From positions 1 to 9,489 of the forward strand of contig JANXOQ010000067.1 in the NCBI GenBank assembly GCA_025357775.1: 9,489 nucleotides of DNA, given 5' to 3'. Positions 1 through 6,639 of the stretch are shown here, piece after piece; position 1 is the first letter of the stretch, and every line of letters begins with the position of its first letter. Under the pieces are notes generated by a model. That model searched no databases. It saw only the letters and a program-made list of their open reading frames with translations, and was not told the origin of the DNA. A program made the position numbers and the translations under genes. The DNA is from Ferruginibacter sp. GTDB taxonomy: Bacteria > Bacteroidota > Bacteroidia > Chitinophagales > Chitinophagaceae.

Positions 1-53
1 ACAAAAAGTAAATTCTATTATAATAAAAATATTAAACGTATTAATAATAAATT

Positions 54-1097
54 TCAATACCCCAATTTTTCGGTAATCTCACTTGGTAACTTTGGTAATT
101 TTCTTCTATCCATTAAAAAACTATTGAGTTGAGAAATTTCTTTAAAAATATAATGCTTATCCATAGAGCCTTGCAGATAACCTGCACCTGTACTGCCTCC
201 GGTGCCTATACGAGTGCCTATCATACGGCGCACCATATTGATGTGTCTATACCGCCAGCTGCCTAGCTGGTTGTCTATTTCTAGCAATGTATCTAATAAT
301 TGAAAGGGTAGCTCTAGCATTGGGTAGCCCCTGTAAAGCATAATAAACAATGTACTTCTGCATGCCTCCGCACTTAGTGAACGTTCGATATTCTCTTCAC
401 TTGTAAAAAATAATTTTCTAAAATTATCTATATTCAATTTTTCTGCATCAGCTAACCCTTCTGCGTAAATATTTTCATAATCTTTCCAAAAAGGATGAAT
501 ATTATTTATTGGATGGTTCGTTTCTACTGATGATGAGGGAGTATAATTTTTCCAAAGGTTATCATCTCTAAAAAAAGGCATTCGTTCTAGCCATTTATTT
601 ACCAAAGCCAAAATAGTATTACCTTGTTCAGCATCTTTTATAATATCAATATCTTTTTGGTGAAGTTGTGAGGTGTAATAATTTTGCCCATGCCTTTGTT
701 CAAATTTTAAACCCAATTTAGCTTCTATTATTTTAAATTGATAACTCTGAAAACCAGATGCAGGGCGGAGCATATCTCTAAAATCTAAAAAGTCTAACGG
801 TGTCATTGTTTCTAAAATATCTATTTGTTGCACCAATACTTTTAATATAGTAACTACTCTCTGCAAACGATGAACTACAGTTTGTAACTCCGCAGAATTA
901 TCGTCTATAGCTGTTTTACTCATTATGGTTATTACAGAATTTACTTCAAATAATATTTGCTTAAACCAAAGTTCATACGCTTGGTGTATAATTATAAAAA
1001 GCATTTCATCATGCGCTGGCTCATTGCCTTCTTTAAAACTTTCAGGGTGTTGTGCGTCTATAATTTTTTTTAATTCTAAATATTCGGAGTAGTCCAT
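54..1097 (-). CDS. kynA: Tryptophan 2,3-dioxygenase, heme enzyme (347 aa)
   Basis: Cytosolic heme dioxygenase that opens the indole ring of L-tryptophan with O2 to give N-formylkynurenine, the first step of the kynurenine pathway. The N-terminal signature HDEMLFIIIHQAYELWFK (residues 29-46) contains H38, the active-site histidine of the family. FRDMLRPASGFQS (106-118) carries R107 and F103, which by spacing match the substrate-binding Arg and Phe of human TDO. YRHINMVRRMIG (283-294) supplies the probable proximal heme ligand H285, and GTGGSTGAGYL (298-308) carries T299, equivalent to the Thr that contacts the substrate amino group. All key residues are present. At 347 aa it is longer than proteobacterial enzymes (about 280-300) and closer to animal forms. 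The ATG follows an A-rich leader with no Shine-Dalgarno motif. No other kynurenine gene is in view, so whether it serves tryptophan breakdown or NAD synthesis cannot be told. It lies 81 bases downstream of the secreted-protein gene on the same strand. Confidence 0.96.
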   Translation of the reverse strand: MDYSEYLELKKIIDAQHPESFKEGNEPAHDEMLFIIIHQAYELWFKQILFEVNSVITIMSKTAIDDNSAELQTVVHRLQRVVTILKVLVQQIDILETMTPLDFLDFRDMLRPASGFQSYQFKIIEAKLGLKFEQRHGQNYYTSQLHQKDIDIIKDAEQGNTILALVNKWLERMPFFRDDNLWKNYTPSSSVETNHPINNIHPFWKDYENIYAEGLADAEKLNIDNFRKLFFTSEENIERSLSAEACRSTLFIMLYRGYPMLELPFQLLDTLLEIDNQLGSWRYRHINMVRRMIGTRIGTGGSTGAGYLQGSMDKHYIFKEISQLNSFLMDRRKLPKLPSEITEKLGY

Positions 1098-1178
1098 TTT
1101 TAGTTATTGGTTATTGACAAAATATTTTTTAAATAAAATATTAAAGTATTGAATATTTTTAAAGAGTTTTATAATGTT

Positions 1179-3212
1179 TTAACGTATAAGAATCGATGTT
1201 CCTTTTTCAAAAACAGCTTTATTTGTTTCCATGTTTGTGTATTCAAGTGTCCACACATAAGTGCCTGCATTTTGTTTTTCGCCTTTGTATTTGCCATCCC
1301 ATTTTTGTTGCCAGTCTGTGCCTAAAAATAATCTGTTTCCAAACCGATCATACACACTAAATCGTAAGTTGGTGCTTTTATAAGCTTTTAGCGGATAGAG
1401 ATAGTCATTTACCTTATCGCCATTAGGCGTAAATGCAGTAGGTACAGCAATAAAACAACTATATACTACTTTTACTTTTGCGCTTACGGTATCATTACAA
1501 CCATAGTTGTTTGTAATAATAAGTTGTGGTATTGCATTATAATCTGACGAAGAATTAGGAGTGTATGTTTGTGGTAAAAGATTTTTATCAGCCGATAATG
1601 TACCGTTACCAAAAATCCATTGCCAAGCATTTATATTACCTACACTTGTGTTTTTAAAAGCAGCTGGGTTTGTTGGGCAGATAACTGGTGTTACTTCAAA
1701 GCCCGCTTTTAAATAATTATCAAAAATAATTGGCTTAGATGCTGTAGCAGTGCATACTCCATTTGTTACAATAAGCGTGGTAATTTTAGGTTCAAAGTTT
1801 GTGTAAGTAATTACAGGATTTTGTAAGGTACTATTTGGAGCAGAGCCAAAGGTCCAAGTCCAATTGGTTACACTATTGCTTGGGTAGGTATAATTGATTG
1901 TATTTATTTTACAGGCATAATTTATAATAAAATTAAAATCTGCATTCACGGTATCCTTTATTTCAAAAGCCACATCATCTGGTAATGGAGTTTGCACATC
2001 ACATTCATCAAAAATAGTATTGCCATCTGTTCCAGTTTTTAAGTTTACAAAAAAAGTACCCCCTACTTGCATAGGTGCAGACAGTTTTAATACAATTTTA
2101 TTACTAACGCCTCTTGTACAAATTACACTAGCACTTATAATCGTTACTGGATAAGGGCCTGTAATAAAAAAATCGGTACCACCCGGTTCTATTGTACTAC
2201 ATTTTATTCCTTTTTTAAAAATTAACACAAGGCTATCTGGTGCACATTTTGGAGTAGTAAGGCTATCCATTGGTGTAGGAAACAGTGGAAAAACCGTAAA
2301 ACTTTGTGCCTCACCAATTGGTATTTCTCTGTCACAATTATCTTTTAATGTATTACCATCTATACCATTTTTTACTTTTACAGTGTAAGTACCTACGCTA
2401 AGTGGTGCTGCCATAAAAATAGAAAGCGAATCAAAATCAAAGCCCCCACTACACTCATCTGCCAAGGCAGAAATAGGATTTAAAATATTGCCTAAAGGGC
2501 CTATTACTGTAAAGTCAGAACCATCAGTAGCGATACTATTGCATTTCATTTTTTTATTTAATTTTATGCGTATTTCTGTACCATCGCAAGGTGCTTTTGC
2601 TAAAAGTAAATGTGGTTCTAAAGGGTCAGTAATAACTGCAGACCCACCTCCAAATGAAAGTGAATAACCGCTTTGGGTATTGTCAAAATGAACAATTAAT
2701 AATAAATAATTATGACCAACAACCAAGTTAGGGGATGCAGCAAAAGTTGGTTTATTATCGGCAGGGGAAGAACCACATTCAATACCAGCCACTCCTGTTG
2801 CAGATGCACCAGTATTACCATAAGTGCCTGCCCAGTTGCCCGTTACTATATTATTCGGATTAGCAAATACATCACTAGGGTTTATGCCTGTTACATCATA
2901 TAATTGCCAATCATAATCATCACTAGGAGTATTAGGTTTTATTAAAAAAGATAAAGTGCCAGATTGATAGCAAGTAAATTTGTACCAAAAAGAATTTTTA
3001 TTATCGTAGCTAGAGCCGCCACCAACTGTACAACCTGGTACAAATAAACCAGGTCCGGAGCAAATAGGCACTATAAGCTGCTGAAAACTAGTAGTACCAC
3101 ATACAGGAAAAGCAGTATTAGGATTTTGACCTAATGCAGTACATTGTGCGCTTACGTTTTGAGTATTTATTGAGCCTATTACAAGAAGAAAAAGAAAATT
3201 AATAAATTTCAT
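1179..3212 (-). CDS. Secreted multidomain protein with T9SS type B (gliding-motility-associated) C-terminal domain
   Basis: Predicted cell-surface or secreted protein exported by Sec and then by the type IX system; its ligand or role is unknown. The frame opens at 3290 (703 codons), but I prefer the ATG at 3212 because it begins a standard signal peptide (MKFINFLFLLVIGS..., cleavage likely after NVSA). Numbering from the longer start: residues 50-217 form a beta-rich domain resembling pre-peptidase C-terminal modules (FWYKFTCYQSGTLSFLIKP, DDYDWQLYD). Residues 226-333 and 340-444 are two copies of an Ig-like domain, each with four equivalent cysteines. Residues about 447-525 and 527-611 are two PKD-like domains (WTWTFG, WQWIFG). 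Residues 613-703 are the sorting domain, with PTAFTPNGDKVNDYLYP and KWDGKYKGEKQNAGTYVW. No catalytic motif is seen, so an adhesin or surface-structure role is an inference. The gene follows ribE by 86 bases. Confidence 0.9.
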   Translation of the reverse strand: MKFINFLFLLVIGSINTQNVSAQCTALGQNPNTAFPVCGTTSFQQLIVPICSGPGLFVPGCTVGGGSSYDNKNSFWYKFTCYQSGTLSFLIKPNTPSDDYDWQLYDVTGINPSDVFANPNNIVTGNWAGTYGNTGASATGVAGIECGSSPADNKPTFAASPNLVVGHNYLLLIVHFDNTQSGYSLSFGGGSAVITDPLEPHLLLAKAPCDGTEIRIKLNKKMKCNSIATDGSDFTVIGPLGNILNPISALADECSGGFDFDSLSIFMAAPLSVGTYTVKVKNGIDGNTLKDNCDREIPIGEAQSFTVFPLFPTPMDSLTTPKCAPDSLVLIFKKGIKCSTIEPGGTDFFITGPYPVTIISASVICTRGVSNKIVLKLSAPMQVGGTFFVNLKTGTDGNTIFDECDVQTPLPDDVAFEIKDTVNADFNFIINYACKINTINYTYPSNSVTNWTWTFGSAPNSTLQNPVITYTNFEPKITTLIVTNGVCTATASKPIIFDNYLKAGFEVTPVICPTNPAAFKNTSVGNINAWQWIFGNGTLSADKNLLPQTYTPNSSSDYNAIPQLIITNNYGCNDTVSAKVKVVYSCFIAVPTAFTPNGDKVNDYLYPLKAYKSTNLRFSVYDRFGNRLFLGTDWQQKWDGKYKGEKQNAGTYVWTLEYTNMETNKAVFEKGTSILIR

Positions 3213-3298
3213 AGAACTTTTATATTTTTTGTAAGTGTTCAAAATTGTCAACTTTACTGCTTGAATATTAATGTTAGATTTAAAATGCAAAATTTATG

Positions 3299-3886
3299 CT
3301 AGCTTTTTCCGTGAATTCTATTCACATATTTACCAATCATATCAAATTCAATATTAACTTTATCACCTAGCTGTAGTGCATGTATGTTAGTATGCTCAAA
3401 AGTGTAAGGTATAATTGCTACCATAAAACTTGTTTTCGTTACATTAAATATAGTAAGGCTAATACCGTTTAAAGAAATAGACCCTTTCTCTATTATGAGT
3501 GTAGCAAATTTCTCCTCTATTTCTATTTTATATTCCCAACTTCCATTTTTTTCTTCGTAGTTTATACATCTGCCCACTGTATCCACATGCCCTTGTACAA
3601 TATGTCCGTCTAGTCTTCCATCAAATCGTAAGCACCGCTCTAAATTTATAATTGTTCCAATTTTCCATGTGTCCAAGTTTGTTTTTTTTAATGTTTCCTC
3701 AATAGCGGTTACTTTATACGTTTCGCCATTTATAGCTTCCACCGTAAGGCAAACCCCATTATGACTCACACTTTGATCAACTTTTAGCACTTGAGCCATG
3801 GTTGTGTTTATAGTAAGCTGTACGTTTGTTTTGCTTACTGTTACTTCTTTTACCGTACCTAATTTTTCTATTATTCCTGTAAACAT
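3299..3886 (-). CDS. ribE: Riboflavin synthase, alpha chain (195 aa)
   Basis: Catalyses the last step of riboflavin synthesis, the dismutation of two 6,7-dimethyl-8-ribityllumazine molecules to riboflavin and 5-amino-6-ribitylamino-uracildione; family members are cytosolic homotrimers. The protein opens with the family hallmark MFTGIIEKLGTV, which also fixes the start. It shows the expected internal duplication: SVSHNGVCLTVEAI in the first half (about residues 39-52) is matched by SISLNGISLTIFNV in the second. DGHIVQGHVDTVGR marks the start of the second barrel, and the C-terminal GKYVNRI is typical. At 195 aa it is near the usual length. No other riboflavin gene is adjacent, and I see no FMN riboswitch consensus in the bases upstream. 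The start codon has no Shine-Dalgarno motif. It is the first gene of a minus-strand run that continues into the T9SS protein and kynA. Confidence 0.95.
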   Translation of the reverse strand: MFTGIIEKLGTVKEVTVSKTNVQLTINTTMAQVLKVDQSVSHNGVCLTVEAINGETYKVTAIEETLKKTNLDTWKIGTIINLERCLRFDGRLDGHIVQGHVDTVGRCINYEEKNGSWEYKIEIEEKFATLIIEKGSISLNGISLTIFNVTKTSFMVAIIPYTFEHTNIHALQLGDKVNIEFDMIGKYVNRIHGKS

Positions 3887-3927
3887 TGTGCAAATTTCGG
3901 AAAATGTTTGTTACATTCTTTTTAACT

Positions 3928-3935
3928 CAAAAATA
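3928..3935 (-). promoter_or_regulatory. Possible ribE promoter, -7 box TATTTTTG
   Basis: Read on the minus strand, this is an exact match to the Bacteroidetes -7 consensus TAnnTTTG. It lies 41 bases upstream of the ribE ATG, which would leave a leader of about 35 bases. No good -33 TTTG lies at the usual distance, so the call rests on the -7 box and its position alone. Such boxes occur by chance in AT-rich DNA. Confidence 0.4.
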
Positions 3936-4041
3936 AACATTGCGATGACTAAAATTGAATTATCAAATAAAATTTTGATTTATCCTTTGAAGTAAACATT
4001 GTACTGACCTTAGCTACTTAGTAAGTGTCCACAAAAAATGC

Positions 4042-4075
4042 TTGTATATAAAATATCTAAAACGGGCTACTTTTG
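4042..4075 (+). promoter_or_regulatory. Promoter-like pair TTG-N23-TACTTTTG with no gene behind it
   Basis: TTG at 4042-4044 and TACTTTTG at 4068-4075 match the Bacteroidetes -33/-7 pattern (TTG, 17-23 bases, TAnnTTTG), with the -7 box exact and the spacing at the upper limit. Transcription would start near 4080, but the next gene, rpsU, is 500 bases away and has its own box. The box may drive a small RNA, be the relic of a lost gene, or be a chance match. Confidence 0.35.
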
Positions 4076-4316
4076 TGAAAAAGGAAAACCTACACCTTAA
4101 ATATTTGAACAGTAAAATCAAATATTGGCTACAGAATAAACTAGTGACTGACCTAGAGTTGTAGAGGCTTAAAATGATGTGCATTTAGCCCGAACCTTAA
4201 CTCAGTATGAAATTGTGGAATTACAAATTTGAAGTACTTATAAATTTTTATGTTGCAAGATTAATAAATTGATTAAAGTTGGTTGTCAATGGTTTATAAT
4301 ATTTGCTAGATTATTT

Positions 4317-4423
4317 AACCGCAAAGGCGCAGAGGATACAACCTCTAAAGACATAACGTAAAGTGTACAATTAAGTAAATAGTTAAATTTCTCTTTTTTT
4401 TCTTTACGAAACACTTTGCGGTT
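4317..4423. repeat. Inverted repeat with AACCGCAAAG arms
   Basis: AACCGCAAAG at 4317-4326 is the exact reverse complement of CTTTGCGGTT at 4414-4423. Similarity continues inward loosely: CGCAGAGG after the left arm resembles CGTAAAG on the complement inside the right arm. From memory, runs built of CGCAAAG units with AACCGCAAAG ends occur as scattered intergenic elements in Bacteroidetes genomes, and this looks like a worn copy. There is no coding content between the arms. Confidence 0.55.
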
Positions 4424-4503
4424 TTTGCTGTAAAAATCAAAAAAAAATTGTCCCCCTTTGCGAAACCTTAGCCATTTTTGGCGATAGAATCAAAAAACTT
4501 TGT
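4402..4503. repeat. Degenerate tandem duplication, two copies of about 50 bp
   Basis: Copy one (4402-4451) and copy two (4456-4503) align along their length. CTTTACGAAACAC matches CTTTGCGAAACC, CGGTTTTTGCTG matches CCATTTTTGGCG, and TAAAAATCAAAAAAAAATTGT matches TAGAATCAAAAAACTTTGT by eye, with a few substitutions and small gaps. The first copy includes the right arm of the AACCGCAAAG inverted repeat. The pair ends about 40 bases before the rpsU -7 box. Confidence 0.5.
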
Positions 4504-4542
4504 TTCTTTCCTGTTTTTATTTCTTCTTTTCAAATATTTTTC

Positions 4543-4550
4543 TATCTTTA
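4543..4550 (+). promoter_or_regulatory. Probable rpsU -7 box TATCTTTA
   Basis: TATCTTTA matches TAnnTTTG at all but the last base and lies 31 bases before the rpsU ATG, giving a leader of roughly 25 bases. No clear -33 TTTG is found at the usual distance; the region upstream is T-rich. The overlapping TACATTTT at 4549-4556 is an alternative box. Confidence 0.45.
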
Positions 4551-4581
4551 CATTTTAAATCATTAAAAGTAGTACAATACA

Positions 4582-4776
4582 ATGTTAATAATAGATTCTA
4601 AAGATTGCGAAAACATAGACAAAGCTCTTAAAAAGTACAAAAAGAAATTTGAAAAGAGTAAAACTTTACTACAGTTAAGAGAAAGGCAAGCTTTTACAAA
4701 GCCCTCTATACGTCGCCGTATGGAAGTAAAAAAGGCAGTTTATATACAGCAAATGAATGACGGTAAATTCGATTAA
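4582..4776 (+). CDS. rpsU: 30S ribosomal protein bS21 (64 aa)
   Basis: Small basic protein of the 30S platform near the 3' end of 16S rRNA. It is of normal length for the family and shows the typical charged helix and core: ALKKYKKKFEKSKTLLQLRERQAFTKPSIRRRMEVKKA falls across residues 15-52, given here by its segments FEKSKTLLQLRERQAF and KPSIRRR. In Bacteroidetes, published ribosome structures show bS21, bS18 and bS6 holding the anti-Shine-Dalgarno tail of 16S rRNA; as I recall, Tyr54 of bS21 contacts it, and this protein has Y54 (KKAVY). The start, preceded by AGTAGTACAATACA, has no strong Shine-Dalgarno motif. Its own -7 box lies just upstream and a hairpin terminator follows directly, so it probably forms a single-gene transcript with some read-through into xerC. 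Confidence 0.95.
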   Translation: MLIIDSKDCENIDKALKKYKKKFEKSKTLLQLRERQAFTKPSIRRRMEVKKAVYIQQMNDGKFD

Positions 4777-4794
4777 TATTTTTTAAATAATTTT

Positions 4795-4839
4795 AAAGAC
4801 TGATGAGAAGTTATAACTAATTTTATCATCAGTTTTTTT
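4795..4839 (+). terminator. Intrinsic terminator after rpsU, touching the xerC start
   Basis: AAAGACTGATGA (4795-4806) pairs with TCATCAGTTTTT (4826-4837), with one G-U pair. The loop contains the palindrome AGTTATAACT (4809-4818). A run of seven T (4833-4839) ends at the base before the xerC ATG. The shape is that of a rho-independent terminator for rpsU; its strength is moderate because the stem is only partly GC. Confidence 0.65.
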
Positions 4840-5742
4840 ATGCAGCAAACTTTCTCACAATATCAAGAACAATATCTAAATCATATCCGTTTTCAAAAAC
4901 GGTATAGTTCACACACCATTGTCTCCTACGAAAATGATTTATCCGCTTTTTCAAATTTTCTTTGTAAAGAATACGAATCTCCAAGCATCAACAAAATAAA
5001 GACAACTTATGTAAGAACATGGTTGGCAGATTTAAAAGAAAAGGATATCAGTTCTAAAAGTATTAATAGAAAAATTTCTTCCTTACGTTCTTTTTTTACA
5101 TATTTATTAAAAAATGAAATAGTAAAGTTAAATCCTGTAACGACAATCATTTCCCCCAAAATGCCAAAACGTTTACCTCAGTTTGTAGAGGAAAAGGATG
5201 TATACAATCTTTTAGGCGAAACTAATTTCTCAGAAGGATTTAAAGGCTTAACCGAAAAATTATTACTTGAAATATTGTACAACACTGGTACAAGAAAAGC
5301 AGAATTAATAAATCTTAGAGAATATAATATTGATAACAGTAATAGCAATATAAAAGTACAAGGAAAAGGAAATAAAGAACGAATTATACCAATAAGTAAA
5401 CAGCTTAAAGAAGAAATAAAATTTTATATAACCGAAAAAAGGCGATTGATTGGAAGAGATGAAGCCAACTTTTTATTAGTTTCAGAAAAAGGAAAGCCAC
5501 TAGACCCCAAATATGTGTACAATATCGCAAAAAAATACTTAACTCAGGTGACCACAGTCAGTAAAAAAAGTCCACATATATTACGACATAGTTTTGCTAC
5601 ACATCTTATGAATAATGGTGCAGATATTAATGCTGTAAAAGAATTATTGGGGCATAGTAGCCTAGCCGCAACACAAATTTATACGCATAACAGCATAGAA
5701 AAATTAAAAGATGTTTATAAAAATGCTCATCCAAAGGCGTAA
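4840..5742 (+). CDS. xerC: Xer-type tyrosine recombinase (300 aa)
   Basis: Site-specific recombinase that resolves chromosome dimers at dif during division, normally as one half of a XerC/XerD pair. Residues 1-95 form the SAM-like core-binding domain (HTIVSYENDLSAFSNFL; SSKSINRKISSLRSFFTYLL). Residues about 110-295 form the catalytic domain with the full set: R152 in NTGTRKAEL, K176 in QGKGNKER, H246 and R249 in PHILRHSFATHL, H272 in LLGHSS, and the nucleophile Y281 in ATQIYTH. The length of 300 aa is normal. The ATG at 4840 is supported because the protein begins at the usual distance from the first helix and no other ATG lies near. Its position between rpsU and hpf, and the absence of any phage or integron context, favour a housekeeping Xer protein over an integrase. 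XerC versus XerD cannot be settled here. The start codon directly follows the T run of the rpsU terminator. Confidence 0.9.
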   Translation: MQQTFSQYQEQYLNHIRFQKRYSSHTIVSYENDLSAFSNFLCKEYESPSINKIKTTYVRTWLADLKEKDISSKSINRKISSLRSFFTYLLKNEIVKLNPVTTIISPKMPKRLPQFVEEKDVYNLLGETNFSEGFKGLTEKLLLEILYNTGTRKAELINLREYNIDNSNSNIKVQGKGNKERIIPISKQLKEEIKFYITEKRRLIGRDEANFLLVSEKGKPLDPKYVYNIAKKYLTQVTTVSKKSPHILRHSFATHLMNNGADINAVKELLGHSSLAATQIYTHNSIEKLKDVYKNAHPKA

Positions 5743-5916
5743 AATAAATATTTAGATAATTTTTTGTAACTTATTAAACCACACCTAAAGTTTATTTGGA
5801 AAAAAAATAATAATTTCCTAACTTGTACTATAAAATTGTCGATTGAAATATTTCGTTTGCCTATGAGATGAAAGTTTACCTAATTTATTTTTATTTATTC
5901 ATTAAAAAAAACGGTT

Positions 5917-6216
5917 ATGAACGTAAACATTCAAACAGTGCACTTTGATGCAGACTCTAAACTAGTAGACCATATAAATGCTAAGATTGTGAAAATAAGC
6001 CAGTTTCATGATAGGGTTACAAAAGTAGATGTGTTTTTAAAATTAGATAATATTGTACACCAAATAAAAGATAAAATAGCAGAAATAAAAGTGCATATAC
6101 CAGGACATGATTTATTTGTAAAGCAATCTTCTAAGTCTTTTGAAGAAAGTTTTGATGGAGCTTTAGATGCAGTGATAACACAAATAAAAAAGAAAAAAGA
6201 AAAACAAGGCGCTTAA
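5917..6216 (+). CDS. hpf: Ribosome hibernation promoting factor, short HPF/RaiA family (99 aa)
   Basis: Binds the 30S decoding region of idle ribosomes and blocks mRNA and tRNA sites when growth slows. The sequence fits the beta-alpha-beta-beta-beta-alpha fold: MNVNIQTVHFDADSKLVDHINAKI, then VTKVDVFLKLDN, KIAEIKVHIPGHDLFVKQ (split here at residues 54-71), and the closing helix SFEESFDGALDAVITQIKKKKEK. At 99 aa it is the short form, without the long-HPF dimerisation domain. The ATG is preceded by an A-rich stretch and CGGTT, with no Shine-Dalgarno motif. It lies 174 bases after xerC. A degenerate -7-like TTCGTTTG at 5852-5859 may be its promoter, but this is weak. A long hairpin terminator follows. 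The gene could equally be called raiA; the two subfamilies are not separable by eye. Confidence 0.88.
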   Translation: MNVNIQTVHFDADSKLVDHINAKIVKISQFHDRVTKVDVFLKLDNIVHQIKDKIAEIKVHIPGHDLFVKQSSKSFEESFDGALDAVITQIKKKKEKQGA

Positions 6217-6224
6217 TAAAATAC

Positions 6225-6267
6225 ATTACAAAAGCTCACTTTTAAAAAAGTGAGCTTTTGTAATTTT
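6225..6267 (+). terminator. Terminator hairpin after hpf, 19-bp perfect stem
   Basis: Bases 6225-6243 are the exact reverse complement of 6246-6264, with AAAAGCTCACTTTT in the left arm. Only two bases separate the arms, so the real loop will open a few A-T pairs. A short T run (6264-6267) follows. It starts 9 bases after the hpf stop codon and so ends the hpf transcript. The symmetry would allow partial function on the other strand. Confidence 0.75.
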
Positions 6268-6308
6268 AAATTATTTATTTCAAAATTTTTTTACAAATAA
6301 AATTCTCT

Positions 6309-6316
6309 TACATTTG
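6309..6316 (+). promoter_or_regulatory. Probable tRNA-cluster promoter, -7 box TACATTTG
   Basis: This is an exact match to TAnnTTTG, placed between the hpf terminator and the first tRNA. Transcription would begin near 6322, about 47 bases before tRNA-Thr(TGT). The -33 region is a T run (6286-6292) rather than a clean TTTG. Confidence 0.6.
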
Positions 6317-6368
6317 CATTCCGAAAAATATGGACGTTGTGTTCTGTTTTTCTCGTTTTTTAATATTA

Positions 6369-6441
6369 GCCGAAATAGCTCAGTTGGTAGAGCAACTGAT
6401 TTGTAATCAGTAGGTCGCTGGTTCGACTCCAGTTTTCGGCT
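6369..6441 (+). tRNA. tRNA-Thr (anticodon TGT)
   Basis: A 73-base cloverleaf. Acceptor GCCGAAA pairs with TTTCGGC, the anticodon stem ACTGA/TCAGT is perfect, and the loop TTTGTAA gives anticodon TGT at 6402-6404, reading ACA. The T arm has the TTCGACT loop. The discriminator is T, and CCA is not encoded. It is the first of four tRNA genes leading to tuf. Confidence 0.97.
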
Positions 6442-6486
6442 CATTAAAACCTTATTTAATTATGAAGTTTTGATTTTGGTTCAAAG

Positions 6487-6536
6487 TCTTGGTACTTGTA
6501 TCTAATCTTGATACTCATATCTAAAATCTTGATACT
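6487..6536. repeat. Three tandem copies of a ~20-bp TCTTGATACT unit
   Basis: TCTTGGTACT at 6487-6496, TCTTGATACT at 6506-6515 and TCTTGATACT at 6527-6536 are spaced 19 and 21 bases apart. The first two are followed by similar tails, TGTATCTAA and CATATCTAAAA. The array fills the spacer between tRNA-Thr and tRNA-Tyr. It looks like an intergenic microsatellite-like repeat; no function is evident. Confidence 0.7.
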
Positions 6537-6544
6537 AAAAAAAC

Positions 6545-6627
<83 letters not shown>

Positions 6628-6639
6628 CAGTTCTTTGAG

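Larger units (their letters stand above)
3887..4581. other. Gene-free divergent intergenic region (695 bp)
   Basis: The region separates the minus-strand ribE group from the plus-strand rpsU group. No frame on either strand gives a convincing protein; the longest open stretch is a shadow running out of ribE. It contains a ribE-facing -7 box (3928-3935), a plus-facing promoter-like pair (4042-4075) followed by a 9-bp inverted repeat (4100-4108 with 4118-4126), a 7-bp long-range inverted pair (4063-4069 with 4186-4192), an AACCGCAAAG inverted repeat (4317-4423), a degenerate tandem duplication (4402-4503) and the rpsU -7 box. It could hold a small RNA or the worn remains of a mobile element; neither is shown. 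Confidence 0.7.

Noticed and set aside
1121..1142. AT-only inverted repeat between the T9SS gene and kynA
   Set aside because: The arms AATATTTT and AAAATATT are short and wholly A/T; such symmetry is expected by chance in this composition and would not make a strong terminator.
2712..2903. 63-codon plus-strand frame inside the T9SS protein gene
   Set aside because: It is antisense to a clear coding region and has no recognisable features.
3798..3995. 65-codon plus-strand frame over the start of ribE
   Set aside because: About half of it is the complement of ribE, including its conserved N-terminus; the rest is AT-rich spacer.
3887..4030. FMN riboswitch upstream of ribE
   Set aside because: None of the conserved RFN segments is present on the minus strand, and the leader from the proposed promoter is too short to hold one.
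3998..4034. TGTACTGACC followed by AAGTGTCCAC, resembling an IS3-type insertion sequence end
   Set aside because: No matching inverted end, target duplication or transposase fragment is found nearby, so a mobile element remnant cannot be supported.
4075..4164. GTG-started 29-codon frame just after the TACTTTTG box
   Set aside because: The GTG overlaps the promoter box itself and would lie upstream of the expected transcript start; the peptide is unrecognised.
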